A DNA stretch of 64,000 nucleotides from Compostibacter hankyongensis (lineage in GTDB: Bacteria > Bacteroidota > Bacteroidia > Chitinophagales > Chitinophagaceae): the NCBI RefSeq assembly GCF_039541075.1, contig NZ_BAABFN010000007.1, positions 1 to 64,000 on the forward strand. The letters run 5' to 3'. Both the position numbers and the translations under genes were made by a program. Under the pieces are notes generated by a model, which was not told the DNA's origin, searched no databases, and saw only the letters and a program-made list of their open reading frames with translations. Shown here piece after piece: positions 53,347 to 62,508 of the stretch; within the stretch, counting starts at the first letter, position 1; each line of letters opens with the position of its first letter.

Positions 53347-56061
53347 TTAGTCTTGGGGAAGTTGATCCGGTGTTAGCTTTTCAAATATTATTTTCTCATA
53401 AGGATTCTTCAAACCGGCTTCATAGCAGCAGCCGACGCTGCCGTCGCGCAGGACGGTCATACAGGAATAAGCGGAAGGACCGGCATAGAGCAACCGCGCA
53501 TAAGGCCACGTATAGCCGTTGTCGTAGCTGACCTTCAGGGTCATGCTGTCCCTTTTTGCCTTGCTGGCCGGGTTCAGGAACAACAGCCTGTCTTTGGATC
53601 TCCGCGAGCCGGGGTAACGGATGATGCTGGCCTGGCACACCGGTTCGGGGAGGCCGGCCGCATCTTCAGGAGCCGTCCAGGTTGTGCCCCCGTCGCTGCT
53701 GCGCGACTGGCTGCGGAGATGTCTTCCGAAGTAAGCGCGCATATTCATGAGCAGGGTGCCCTTTCCGTCGTCGAGCTCGACTACCTGACATTCGTTTACC
53801 TTGGGCCGTATCGTCCCGCCAAGCCGCCAGGACTTGCCGTGATCATCGCTGTAAATGACGTGAGCACCGGCTCCGTAGGGGCCGCCCCCGGAGTTTCCCT
53901 GCGGATCGTCATAACTGTGATCGCAGGGGATGACAAGGCGGCCTTTGTGCGGTCCCCGCTGCAGCTGTATGCCTATACCCGGTCCCGTGGCATACCAGCC
54001 CCAGGAAGGATCTTTGGTGGTGGCGGTGATGTCGGCGGGAACGGACCAGGTGCGTCCGTCGTCTTTGCTGCTGCAAACCCAGACGGTACGGGTACCCTGC
54101 GCCGTTTTACGCGTGATCTCCCTTTCGGTATCGTCTCCGTTATTACGCGTCATGAGCAGCCAGATAACGCCGGTGCGGCGATCGACCACCGGACAGGGAT
54201 TACCACAGGTATTGGGGCCATCGTTCCAGATGACCTGTTGCTCACTCCAGGTCTTCCCCCCGTCGGTAGAACGTTTATAGAGCAGATCGATATCGCCCGC
54301 ATCGCCCGGTTTTTTCCGGCCTTCACAAAAAGCCAGCAGGGTGCCGTGGTTGGTGGTGACGACAGCAGGGATGCGGTAGCTGGCATAGCCGTTCTCGCCG
54401 GAGCGGAACAGGACAAGAGTATCCGGCCGGGGGGCTTGCGTCGCCGCCGGTGACAGCAAGCCGGTATGGTCATGCTCCCTGATATACCGTGAAAAATAAT
54501 CTGTGTAATGCCAGACCAGGGTCTTGTCCTTTGCGTCGTCCATGGCGGGATGCGTTTTTATAACCGAATCCACTTCCGCTGTGAACCGGGTCAGCATGTC
54601 TTTATCCGAGAACGGATTGCAGGTTTTCTTATCCCAGTTATTTAAAGCTTGTATAAGTTTGTTTTTTACTGCCGTATATCCCGGATTATCCGACAGGTTA
54701 TTAAATTCATAAGGATCATTTTCAAGATCATAAAGCTCGAACTCCGGGGGATGCTGCCAGGTCTTGTAGGCTTCCCGTACCTTTTTACCGCCTGCGGCGA
54801 TCTCGGTTTCCAATGATCCCCCTTCAAAGCCGGTGATGGTATGATGGGTGTAATATTGCACTGCAGGATTCTCCCTTTCCGGGAGCAGGTTATGGATCAG
54901 CTTGAACCTTTGGTCGCGTACACTGCTGCGCGGATAATAATCAAAAGGAAAGGAGCAGTTTGTTTCTGCAAAGATAAAATGCCGCCAGTCCGGATCTTCT
55001 TTCCGGGTCAGTAACGGCTTCAATGATCTGCCCGGGAGGGTTGCCGGGATATTGACATGTGCGGCATCCAATATGGTGGGGACCAGATCGATGCTCGAGA
55101 CCAGCTCTTTTCGTTCTTTTAAAGCGGGAGGTATGCCCGGCCAGTAGATGATCAGGGGCACCCTGAGCCCGGCTTCATAGAGCGAGAATTTCCCCCTTGA
55201 AAATTCGGAACCGTGGTCTGCCAGATAGATGATGATGGTATTCTGTTCCTTCCCGGATGCCTTCAGCCGGGCCAGCAGCCGGCCGACCATCTCGTCCATC
55301 CGTTCCAGGCTGTTGTAATAATCTGCCGTGAGCCCGCGTAAACGGGCGCTGTTTACGCCGGTAAAGGGCGGAGGGGATTTTATCTTATCGCTGTCTATCG
55401 GTGTTGCGGGCATGCCGTCTACCTGTCGTTTCCAGGGGGTATGAGCATCGGGATAGTTGACCATCAGAAAGAACGGGTCATCAGATTTCCTGAAAAAACT
55501 GTCTGCATAGGCGCTGTACAGGTCCAGGTTTTTGCGTGCAAAGTTCTGACCCTGCAGTCCTGAGGACCGGGGCGGCCGGAAGTCGAAGGGAAGATCGGAT
55601 TCCGGGTTCACATGGAGTTTGCCGATACAACCGGTCCGGTACCCCGCATTTTTTAAATATACCGGCAGCGTGGTGATGCCGGGATACATCCGGAAATGGT
55701 GGGTGGCCAGTCCGATCTGTCCGTTTTGGTGTGGATATAGACCTGTGAAGATCGTGGACCGGGAGGGACTGCATACGGAATAAGTGACAAAGGCCTGGTT
55801 GAATTTCACCCCTTTTGCGGCAAGGCGGTCCAGCACCGGTGTGCTCAGGTTTCTGTCGCCGTAGCAGCCCAGATCGGGTCCGTTATCTTCCGAGGTGATC
55901 AACAGGATATTGGGCGGCTGCGTGGCGCCGTCCGTCCCGCGGACCGGTTTTCCCGCGCACAGCAGGATGAGCAGGCCGCACAGGAGCGCAGCAGGGAAGA
56001 TAAAAAGAGCCGGTCTGAAATAACGGTGGGTTTTTATCATAGCATGGGATATAGGAAACAT
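53347..56061 (-). CDS. Sulfatase-sialidase fusion protein (locus 3)
   Basis: This 904-residue frame joins two enzymes. Residues about 50-480 are an S1 sulfatase (NILLITSEDNGPDLGCYGD; CSPSRSTIFTG with formylglycine Cys 97; YLADHGSEFSRGKFSLYEAG). Residues about 545-900 are a GH33-like sialidase: YRIPAVV with Arg 563, GDIDLLYKRS with acid/base candidates Asp 587/590, Asp-boxes near 598, 665, 738, 789 and 845, NECQVVEL with Glu 757/762 and Arg 775, and Tyr 865 in YSCM. It has an export signal. ATG 56061 overlaps the previous stop (TAATG); ATG 56040 is an alternative. It could remove sulfate and sialic acid from the same chain. Confidence 0.93.
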   Translation of the reverse strand: MFPISHAMIKTHRYFRPALFIFPAALLCGLLILLCAGKPVRGTDGATQPPNILLITSEDNGPDLGCYGDRNLSTPVLDRLAAKGVKFNQAFVTYSVCSPSRSTIFTGLYPHQNGQIGLATHHFRMYPGITTLPVYLKNAGYRTGCIGKLHVNPESDLPFDFRPPRSSGLQGQNFARKNLDLYSAYADSFFRKSDDPFFLMVNYPDAHTPWKRQVDGMPATPIDSDKIKSPPPFTGVNSARLRGLTADYYNSLERMDEMVGRLLARLKASGKEQNTIIIYLADHGSEFSRGKFSLYEAGLRVPLIIYWPGIPPALKERKELVSSIDLVPTILDAAHVNIPATLPGRSLKPLLTRKEDPDWRHFIFAETNCSFPFDYYPRSSVRDQRFKLIHNLLPERENPAVQYYTHHTITGFEGGSLETEIAAGGKKVREAYKTWQHPPEFELYDLENDPYEFNNLSDNPGYTAVKNKLIQALNNWDKKTCNPFSDKDMLTRFTAEVDSVIKTHPAMDDAKDKTLVWHYTDYFSRYIREHDHTGLLSPAATQAPRPDTLVLFRSGENGYASYRIPAVVTTNHGTLLAFCEGRKKPGDAGDIDLLYKRSTDGGKTWSEQQVIWNDGPNTCGNPCPVVDRRTGVIWLLMTRNNGDDTEREITRKTAQGTRTVWVCSSKDDGRTWSVPADITATTKDPSWGWYATGPGIGIQLQRGPHKGRLVIPCDHSYDDPQGNSGGGPYGAGAHVIYSDDHGKSWRLGGTIRPKVNECQVVELDDGKGTLLMNMRAYFGRHLRSQSRSSDGGTTWTAPEDAAGLPEPVCQASIIRYPGSRRSKDRLLFLNPASKAKRDSMTLKVSYDNGYTWPYARLLYAGPSAYSCMTVLRDGSVGCCYEAGLKNPYEKIIFEKLTPDQLPQD

Positions 56062-57506
56062 TAGGGCTTGTGTTTTTTCCAGCCTTCTTTCAGCAGCTGA
56101 TGCATTTCTTTGATTTTGTTTTGGTAAGCGGCGTCGTGGGCTACGTTTTTTGTTTCCGGGTCGTCTGTACGGTGATCATAGAGTTCGGTTGCCCTGATCT
56201 CCCCTGTTTTAAAATCCTGCCATTCGGTATAGCGGAAGTCTTTTGTCCTTACGCTGTATCCCATTAACGCCGGCGCTTTTTTATACGGCCAGGGTCTCGG
56301 GAACTGGCTGAACGCGGCTTTTTTCCAGGACATGCCGGGATCGTTCAGTAATGGCTTTACACTGCTTCCTTCAAGGTTCGGAGGCGCTTTCATCCCGGCC
56401 AGCTCCACCAGGGTGGGGTAGACGTCCACCAGCTCGACCAGGGCTGTGGATACCGTTCCTTTTTGCTGTTGCCAGGGCGATGCAATGATAAGCGGTATGT
56501 GGGCGCCATTTTCAAAATCGGTGGCCTTGCACCACAGATCCTGCTCTCCGAGGTGATAGCCGTTATCTCCCAGGAATACGATGATCGTATTGTCCCTCAG
56601 CCCCAGGCGGTCCAGCTCATCGAGCAGTTTTCCCACCTGGGCATCCATAAAGGTGGTACAGGCATAGTAACCGCGGATCAGTGTCTGTATTTCCTTTTCG
56701 GAAATAGCGCCGGTATCGGGGATATCGGTATATCCGTTCAGCTCTACCCCGTTCTTCAGCGCTACCGCCGGAACGTCTGAGGGCGGCCGGGGATTGGCAG
56801 GTGCGGGCAGCCTGACATGATCATACATGGCCCAGTATTTTTCGGGCGCGCTGAAAGGCAGGTGCGGTCTTCTGAAGCCTACCGCCAGGAAAAAGGGTTT
56901 GTCCTTGATGCTGTCCAGTATCTGCACGGCCGCATGGCTTACCATGCCGTCTATGTATTTTATTTCCGGCGCGTCGGCCCTTTCTGTGGCCGTGGCTTTC
57001 CAGCTTCCCTTTTTATGCAGGTTGGCGTCGAGGACATATTTTCCCAGTACGGTGGTGACGGCCATGGTCTCGGGAGAGGACCAGGAGATCCGGTCCTGCA
57101 TGGCAGCCGGATCGTGATAAATCTTGCCCACGGACTGGGCATGATAGCCGTGTTGCTTAAACCATTCCGGCAGCGTGATCACCTCCGGTAAGGCTTTTCT
57201 GAAATGGGTTTTCAGGTCCCATACCCGGGTGGTGTTCGGCCGCAGCCCGGTCATAAAAGAAGCCCGGGATGGATTACAGACGGCTTCCTGGCAATAGGCG
57301 TTCCGGAAGACGGTGCCCCGCTCCGCGATGCGGTTTATATTGGGTGTAATGGCAAATGAATCGCCATAACAGTTTAAGGTGGGGCGGAGGTCATCCGCAA
57401 CGATAAAAAGTATGTTTGGCTTTTTCTGCGCCGATGCCTTGTGGCCTGAAAAGACCAGCAGGGCCAGTGCGCCGAACAGGAAACCTGGGAAGAAACCGTT
57501 TTTCAT
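56061..57506 (-). CDS. Secreted iduronate-2-sulfatase-like sulfatase (locus 3)
   Basis: The 481-residue product has a signal peptide ending ASAQ, NILFIVADDLRPTLNCYGD, and CNPSRASFMTGLRPNTTRVWDL with the formylglycine Cys at 77. FFLAVGFRRPHLPFSAPEKYW and FLGDNGYHLGEQDLWCKATDFENGAHIPL are strong marks of the iduronate-2-sulfatase branch. The likely target is a 2-O-sulfated uronate, though this branch has other specificities. It follows SusD by 26 bp and overlaps the start of the fusion gene. Confidence 0.92.
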   Translation of the reverse strand: MKNGFFPGFLFGALALLVFSGHKASAQKKPNILFIVADDLRPTLNCYGDSFAITPNINRIAERGTVFRNAYCQEAVCNPSRASFMTGLRPNTTRVWDLKTHFRKALPEVITLPEWFKQHGYHAQSVGKIYHDPAAMQDRISWSSPETMAVTTVLGKYVLDANLHKKGSWKATATERADAPEIKYIDGMVSHAAVQILDSIKDKPFFLAVGFRRPHLPFSAPEKYWAMYDHVRLPAPANPRPPSDVPAVALKNGVELNGYTDIPDTGAISEKEIQTLIRGYYACTTFMDAQVGKLLDELDRLGLRDNTIIVFLGDNGYHLGEQDLWCKATDFENGAHIPLIIASPWQQQKGTVSTALVELVDVYPTLVELAGMKAPPNLEGSSVKPLLNDPGMSWKKAAFSQFPRPWPYKKAPALMGYSVRTKDFRYTEWQDFKTGEIRATELYDHRTDDPETKNVAHDAAYQNKIKEMHQLLKEGWKKHKP

Positions 57507-57532
57507 GGCTCAATGCTGTGTTCAGATAATCG

Positions 57533-58987
57533 TTAATTATATCCCGGTGTCTGGGTGATCTTCGGATTACTGTTGATAGAAGACGCATTAACCGGCCAGA
57601 GCAGGATATTCTGTTTATCCTGTTGTCCGTGTAATGTGGCTACCCTGTCAAATACCACTCCGAACCGGATAAAATCGAACCAGGATTTGCCCTCGGCGGC
57701 AAATTCCTTTAGCCGTTCGGTAAGTATGGCCTCGTCAATGTCGCTTTTTGAAAGAGAGGAGGCATAGTAATTGTCTACCTGATATGCCCGCTTTGCGATC
57801 CGGTTCAGGGCTGAAATAGCCTCTGCACTGTTGCCGAGGGCGTTTTCGATCTCTGCTTTGAATAGCACCGCTTCCGCATAACGGTATATTTTGATGTCGG
57901 AGGTAAAGTAGCGGGTCCCGTTCTCCCATTCTCCCAGGTATTTGTTGATCCATCTGAAATGGATATTGTTTCCCGGATCGGTAAAAGCCGCGATGTTGAC
58001 CTTGGCCCTCGTATCCTGCGGGTCTTCATTCAGGGTGGCTTCAAAATCCGGCGTAAAGCAGACCCATTGCTGGTGGCTGCCGACCTGGATAGGGTTATTG
58101 ATCAGGCTTTGCGTTTGTATATATTGCACGGCTACCAGGAAATCTGCCGGGAAGCCGCCGGTATACTCATTCTGCTCAAAGTTCAGCGCAAAGATCACTT
58201 CGTTGTTATCGTCATTGCTGAAGACGCTTTGATAGCTGCCCAGCAGGGTAAAGTCCGGATCCGCCAACACGTAATCTACGGCTTCTTTTGCCTTGTTCAG
58301 ATCGTCTTCCTTATGATCCTCCGTTTTGTACATCCACAGGTAATAATCGGCTTTAAGCATATTGGCGGCTGCTTTGGAACCTGATTTGGCGGATGTAAAA
58401 TCATCCGGGAACAGGGATACGGCTTGCTGTATATCGGCAGCTACCTGCAGGTAAACGCTGTCCCTGGAGCTCCGGGAAGGATACAGGTCCTCTTGTTTGT
58501 CCGATTCGAATCCGGATAAAACAACAGGAGCGTCCCCCCAGACCCTTGCACAGTAAAAATAGCAAAGCGCTCTTACAAAATAGGCATTTGCCAGGATAAG
58601 GTTTTTATCTTTTTCGTTGTCAAACGTTATCTCCGGGGTGTATTTCAGGATGAGGTTACAATCGTTGATGGCTTTGTAAAGCCCGCTCCAGTCCGTGCCG
58701 CTGTCGTCGCGGTTCAGGGAATTATTGAATATATTCTGCAGCAGGCCTTCCGACCCGATGCCGTCTCCGAACAACCCGCTGCGGTAATCTCCCCAAAAAG
58801 CGTAATTATCGCTGAGCGCATTTCTCAGCTGGGCATACATGCCGTACATGGCGCCTTCGGCGTCATCTGCCGTTTCCCACATGGAGGCGGAAGAAACAAT
58901 GCTCTTGGGTTTGATGTCCAGGTCTTTGTTGCATGCGCCGATCCCAAGGACCGCGGATAGCAACAGCAACAGATATATATTTTTCAT
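57533..58987 (-). CDS. SusD/RagB-family glycan-binding lipoprotein (locus 3)
   Basis: The 484-residue product has a lipobox (GIGAC, Cys 19), KDLDIKPKSIVSSASMWETADDAEGAMYGMYAQLR, TPR-like helices (AYFVRALCYFYCARVWGDAPVV) and the C-terminal RYAEAVLFKAEIENALGNSAEAISALNRIAKRA plus RLKEFAAEGKSWFDFIRFG. It ends in a TQTPGYN tail. It lies 30 bp after susC. Its ligand is probably a sulfated or sialylated oligosaccharide, judging by the downstream enzymes. Confidence 0.95.
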   Translation of the reverse strand: MKNIYLLLLLSAVLGIGACNKDLDIKPKSIVSSASMWETADDAEGAMYGMYAQLRNALSDNYAFWGDYRSGLFGDGIGSEGLLQNIFNNSLNRDDSGTDWSGLYKAINDCNLILKYTPEITFDNEKDKNLILANAYFVRALCYFYCARVWGDAPVVLSGFESDKQEDLYPSRSSRDSVYLQVAADIQQAVSLFPDDFTSAKSGSKAAANMLKADYYLWMYKTEDHKEDDLNKAKEAVDYVLADPDFTLLGSYQSVFSNDDNNEVIFALNFEQNEYTGGFPADFLVAVQYIQTQSLINNPIQVGSHQQWVCFTPDFEATLNEDPQDTRAKVNIAAFTDPGNNIHFRWINKYLGEWENGTRYFTSDIKIYRYAEAVLFKAEIENALGNSAEAISALNRIAKRAYQVDNYYASSLSKSDIDEAILTERLKEFAAEGKSWFDFIRFGVVFDRVATLHGQQDKQNILLWPVNASSINSNPKITQTPGYN

Positions 58988-59017
58988 GTCAGATTTGTTG
59001 AGGGTGACTGTCGGTTA

Positions 59018-62000
59018 TCAGAATGTGACTTTTATTCCGAACGCATATTTGCGGACAGGAGGATAGTTATAATAGTTGTTGTTATAGGTGCTGGCGGAAC
59101 CTTCTTCAGGAGAAACCCCTTTTACGGCGGTAAAATAGTATAAGGTGTTTCCCGAGATATACAGGCTGGCGCCTTTGATCGTGTATTTTTTAAGGAATCC
59201 CGCGGGCAGCTGATAACTTAAGATAACATTGCGGAGGCATAAATAATCCCCCTTGTAGGTAAACACGTCGCTCGCCCGGCCGAAATTATTGTTTCCGTCG
59301 TCCGGATCATTTGCGGTCAGCCTGGCATATTTTGCTTTCAGATCGTCCGGACCTTTCCAGGTTTGTTTTACATCATCCACCAGTGCATAGTTGTAGGAAA
59401 AGGTGTTCATGAAATACCGCATAAACGCCTCGTCAAAAATAGCGTGGCCCAGTCCCCAGTCCAGGTAGATGTCCAGCGACCAGTTTTTGTAGGTGAATTT
59501 ATTGTCCAGGCCGCCGGTAGACACCGGTACGGTCACACCGAGCTCAAACTGGTCCAGCGAGTTGATGATCCCGTCTCCGTTCCGGTCCGCCCATTCGTAG
59601 TCGCCCGGCAGCTTCCTTCCCGGCACCCTTTTCTGGTCTGCAGGGCTCCATCCCCGGGCCAGCTCGTCATAATTGGCCTTGTCGGCCTGCGCCTGGTTTT
59701 GCAGGATATAGGCCACGTTATAGCCATAGAAACGATACAGGGATTCTCCTTCTGCTATCCCGCCGTAGTCATTCCCGTCCGGCATGGCTATCCCACCGAT
59801 CCTGTTTTTCGTCCTGCCGTTATCCGGCAGCTTTAATACCCTGTTCTTTGAAAAGCTCCAGGTGAACGAGGAGTTCCAGGAAAACCGCTGATGCTGTATG
59901 TTGACCGAGCTGATATCGATATCAAAGCCGTAAAACCTGACCTTGCCGACATTGGATTCAACGGAAGCGTATCCGGAAGTATTGGGCAGTTCCTTGCTGA
60001 ACAGGAGGTTTTGGGTTCTTTTATCATAATAATCAAAAGTGGCGTTCAACCGGTTGTCGAAAAGGCCGATCTCTGCCCCGAGATCCAGCTGCTTGGTCGA
60101 CTCCCAGGTCAGGTTGTTATTGGGCATGGAGGTAGAGCGGATACCGGCATGGCCGTCGTAGATGTAATCCACCGAATATTCCCCCTGGGCGTCGTACAGC
60201 CCGATGGAATTATTGCCGGTGAGGCCATAGCTTGCCCTGAGCTTGAGGAAGCTCAGCGCCCGCAGGCTTTTCATAAAGGGCTCTTCGGAAACGATCCATC
60301 CGGCGGATGCGCCGGGGAAGAAGCCCCATTGATTGCCGCTGATGAACCTGGAGGATCCGTCTTCCCTGAACGACAGGGAAAGCAGGTATTTCTTATTAAA
60401 GTCGTAGCTCAGCCTGCCGAAGTAGCCGATAAGGACCTCCTTTGTGATATAGGTGCTGGCGTCCGTTTTATCGGGAGCGGCATTTAACGTTGGTATCTTA
60501 TCGGTGTTGCCGCCCTGCGCCGCAGCCGACAGGGTTTTATCATCGATGTTCAGATAGGAATAGCCTCCGGTCAGGTTAAAAGAATGGCCGCCGAAGTATT
60601 TATCATAGGTAAAATAGCTCTCCAGCTTTGCCTGCCTGTTTTGTGAAAATCCCGATTCCGCCTTCCGCGAGCCGCTGAATTCATTTGCTTTCTGGAAGAA
60701 ATCGCTTTGCATGGTCTGGGTATAGTAAGAGCCGTTCACCTTGACCGTTAACCCGTTCAGGACGTTCCAGCTGAGCATTTCCTGGATGCCGGTCTGTTGG
60801 TCCCTGCGGCTTTGATCGGTGATATAGGCATACCACGCCGGGTTGGGAGCGGTGGCGTTGAAGCCCGGCGCGGGCCGGCCGTCGTCCCAGTAGATACGTT
60901 GGGTAGGAGCGGAGGCCAATCCCCGGGCGATGATGTTTTTCTGATTATCGTACTCCTGAGATTTGCTTTCTGAATAATTCATGTTTGAGGTCAGCTGTAA
61001 TCTTTTGGAGATATTCACCTCCACGTTGGCCCGGGTGCTGAAGCGGGTCCATCCCGTGGCCAGGGCTACGCCGCCGTCATCGGTATATCCGGCGCTGCCG
61101 GCATACTTGATCTTGTCCGTTCCTCCGGTTACCCCTACATAATAGTTTTGCCATAATGCCGGACGGTAGATCACGTCTTTGAAGCTGTTGTCCTGGAATA
61201 CCAGGGTTTTTGAAGGGTCCAGGGGATCGGGCATGGTTTTCCAACCCTGCGGCGCCGCTTCCCCGGGCTTGAGATAATGTGTGGTAAAAGCAGAGTTGGA
61301 AGTGTTTCCGGAGCTGGCTGAGAAGCCGGATATATCATTCCTTTTGGGATTGGGGCTGAGCGCAACGGCGGGCCTTACATAAGAAAGGTAATCTTTTGCG
61401 TTCATAAAATCATAGGAGGTCTCTATGGCTTCGCGGGCGAAATCGGATTGAAAGGTTACCCTTGGCGCCCGGTCCTGTTTCCCCGTTTTGGTGGTGACCA
61501 GCACCACGCCGTTTGATGCCCTTGAGCCGTAGATGGCCGTGGAAGCCGCATCCTTAAGTACATCCACGGATGCGATGTCATTCGGATTGATATCCGCCAG
61601 GCTACCTTCCACGCCGTCTATCAGCACGAGCGGGTTATTGCTTTTATTGATGGAAGAGCCGCCCCGTATCCGGATCACCGGATCGGCGCCGGGGGTGAAG
61701 TTGTTGGTATATATCCTTGCGCCGGCCACCCTGCCCTTTAGACCGTCTCCCACATTGTTGATCGGGGTGTTTTCCAGTATTTTACCGTCGATTTTGGAAA
61801 CAGCGGTGGTAAGCGTCCGTTTGGATTGCTTTCCGTACCCGATGGCGACAACCTCATTCAGCTTCGTTGTGCTGCCTTTTAAAACCGCATCGACCTTTTC
61901 CCTGCCGTTGACGCTGATTTCCGTTTCCTGCCACCCTATGGCTTTAAATATGAGGACGGCATTTTCATCCACGTTGATACGGTAGCGGCCGTCGTCCCCG

Positions 62001-62221
62001 CTGACGGTCCCGTTCTGGGTGCCTTTTTCCACAACGGTGGCGCCGGGGACGGGGTTCCCTGACTCGTCTGTTATGGTCCCGTTTACGCTGATCCTGGTAT
62101 GACCGGTTTGCAGTTGGTCCGGCAGGATTTTCCCCGGTAAGGCTGTCGGGCATACGGACAGTGCCGGGAGAAGGAGCGCAGTGCCGAGCAGCATACGATG
62201 GAGTAAAGCTCTTTTTTCCAT
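59018..62221 (-). CDS. SusC/RagA TonB-dependent transporter without STN domain (locus 3)
   Basis: I start at ATG 62221 (MEKRALLHRMLLGTALLLPAL; 1067 residues), six codons inside the longest frame. After the signal comes the carboxypeptidase-regulatory-like domain (ISVNGTITDESGNPVPGATVVEKGT), the plug (VVAIGYGKQSKRTLTTAVSKI; VLKDAASTAIYGSRASNGVV) and a barrel ending in FGIKVTF. There is no STN domain and no FecR or ECF gene nearby, unlike loci 1 and 2, so this locus is likely controlled by the divergent FadR-type regulator. Confidence 0.95.
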   Translation of the reverse strand: MEKRALLHRMLLGTALLLPALSVCPTALPGKILPDQLQTGHTRISVNGTITDESGNPVPGATVVEKGTQNGTVSGDDGRYRINVDENAVLIFKAIGWQETEISVNGREKVDAVLKGSTTKLNEVVAIGYGKQSKRTLTTAVSKIDGKILENTPINNVGDGLKGRVAGARIYTNNFTPGADPVIRIRGGSSINKSNNPLVLIDGVEGSLADINPNDIASVDVLKDAASTAIYGSRASNGVVLVTTKTGKQDRAPRVTFQSDFAREAIETSYDFMNAKDYLSYVRPAVALSPNPKRNDISGFSASSGNTSNSAFTTHYLKPGEAAPQGWKTMPDPLDPSKTLVFQDNSFKDVIYRPALWQNYYVGVTGGTDKIKYAGSAGYTDDGGVALATGWTRFSTRANVEVNISKRLQLTSNMNYSESKSQEYDNQKNIIARGLASAPTQRIYWDDGRPAPGFNATAPNPAWYAYITDQSRRDQQTGIQEMLSWNVLNGLTVKVNGSYYTQTMQSDFFQKANEFSGSRKAESGFSQNRQAKLESYFTYDKYFGGHSFNLTGGYSYLNIDDKTLSAAAQGGNTDKIPTLNAAPDKTDASTYITKEVLIGYFGRLSYDFNKKYLLSLSFREDGSSRFISGNQWGFFPGASAGWIVSEEPFMKSLRALSFLKLRASYGLTGNNSIGLYDAQGEYSVDYIYDGHAGIRSTSMPNNNLTWESTKQLDLGAEIGLFDNRLNATFDYYDKRTQNLLFSKELPNTSGYASVESNVGKVRFYGFDIDISSVNIQHQRFSWNSSFTWSFSKNRVLKLPDNGRTKNRIGGIAMPDGNDYGGIAEGESLYRFYGYNVAYILQNQAQADKANYDELARGWSPADQKRVPGRKLPGDYEWADRNGDGIINSLDQFELGVTVPVSTGGLDNKFTYKNWSLDIYLDWGLGHAIFDEAFMRYFMNTFSYNYALVDDVKQTWKGPDDLKAKYARLTANDPDDGNNNFGRASDVFTYKGDYLCLRNVILSYQLPAGFLKKYTIKGASLYISGNTLYYFTAVKGVSPEEGSASTYNNNYYNYPPVRKYAFGIKVTF

Positions 62222-62317
62222 AAAGTAAATTTTTATCATGCGGATTTCAATCCGGTCGCCGGCCGGTCCTGTAGATCGGCTGACGGGTTCTTTTAATAAG
62301 TACTACATAAAACAGAC

Positions 62318-62451
62318 AAAATAATTATTTTGGGGGCTAAAAGTAGTGTTTTATTTATTATTTGTAATACATAATAGAGAATTTTTGTAAAAAAGTGAGA
62401 TATTTGCCGGTGAGGGAAGGAGTATCTGCGGGAGAAGTAGCCTTATATTTG
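62318..62451. promoter_or_regulatory. AT-rich divergent control region of locus 3
   Basis: The 287-bp gap 62222-62508 between susC and the FadR-type gene holds the perfect dyad AAAATAATTATTTT (62318-62331), the dyad TGTAATACA (62363-62371) whose extended form TTGTAATACAT is near the NGT-N3-ACN pattern, and TATATTTG (62444-62451), an exact -7 match 57 bp before the regulator ATG. The stretch 62280-62400 is much more AT-rich than its surroundings. Confidence 0.45.
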
Positions 62452-62508
62452 TTCCGCAGGTAGGATGTAGGTACGGGCAGCGCCTTTAAATAAGTCAATG
62501 ATCGACGG

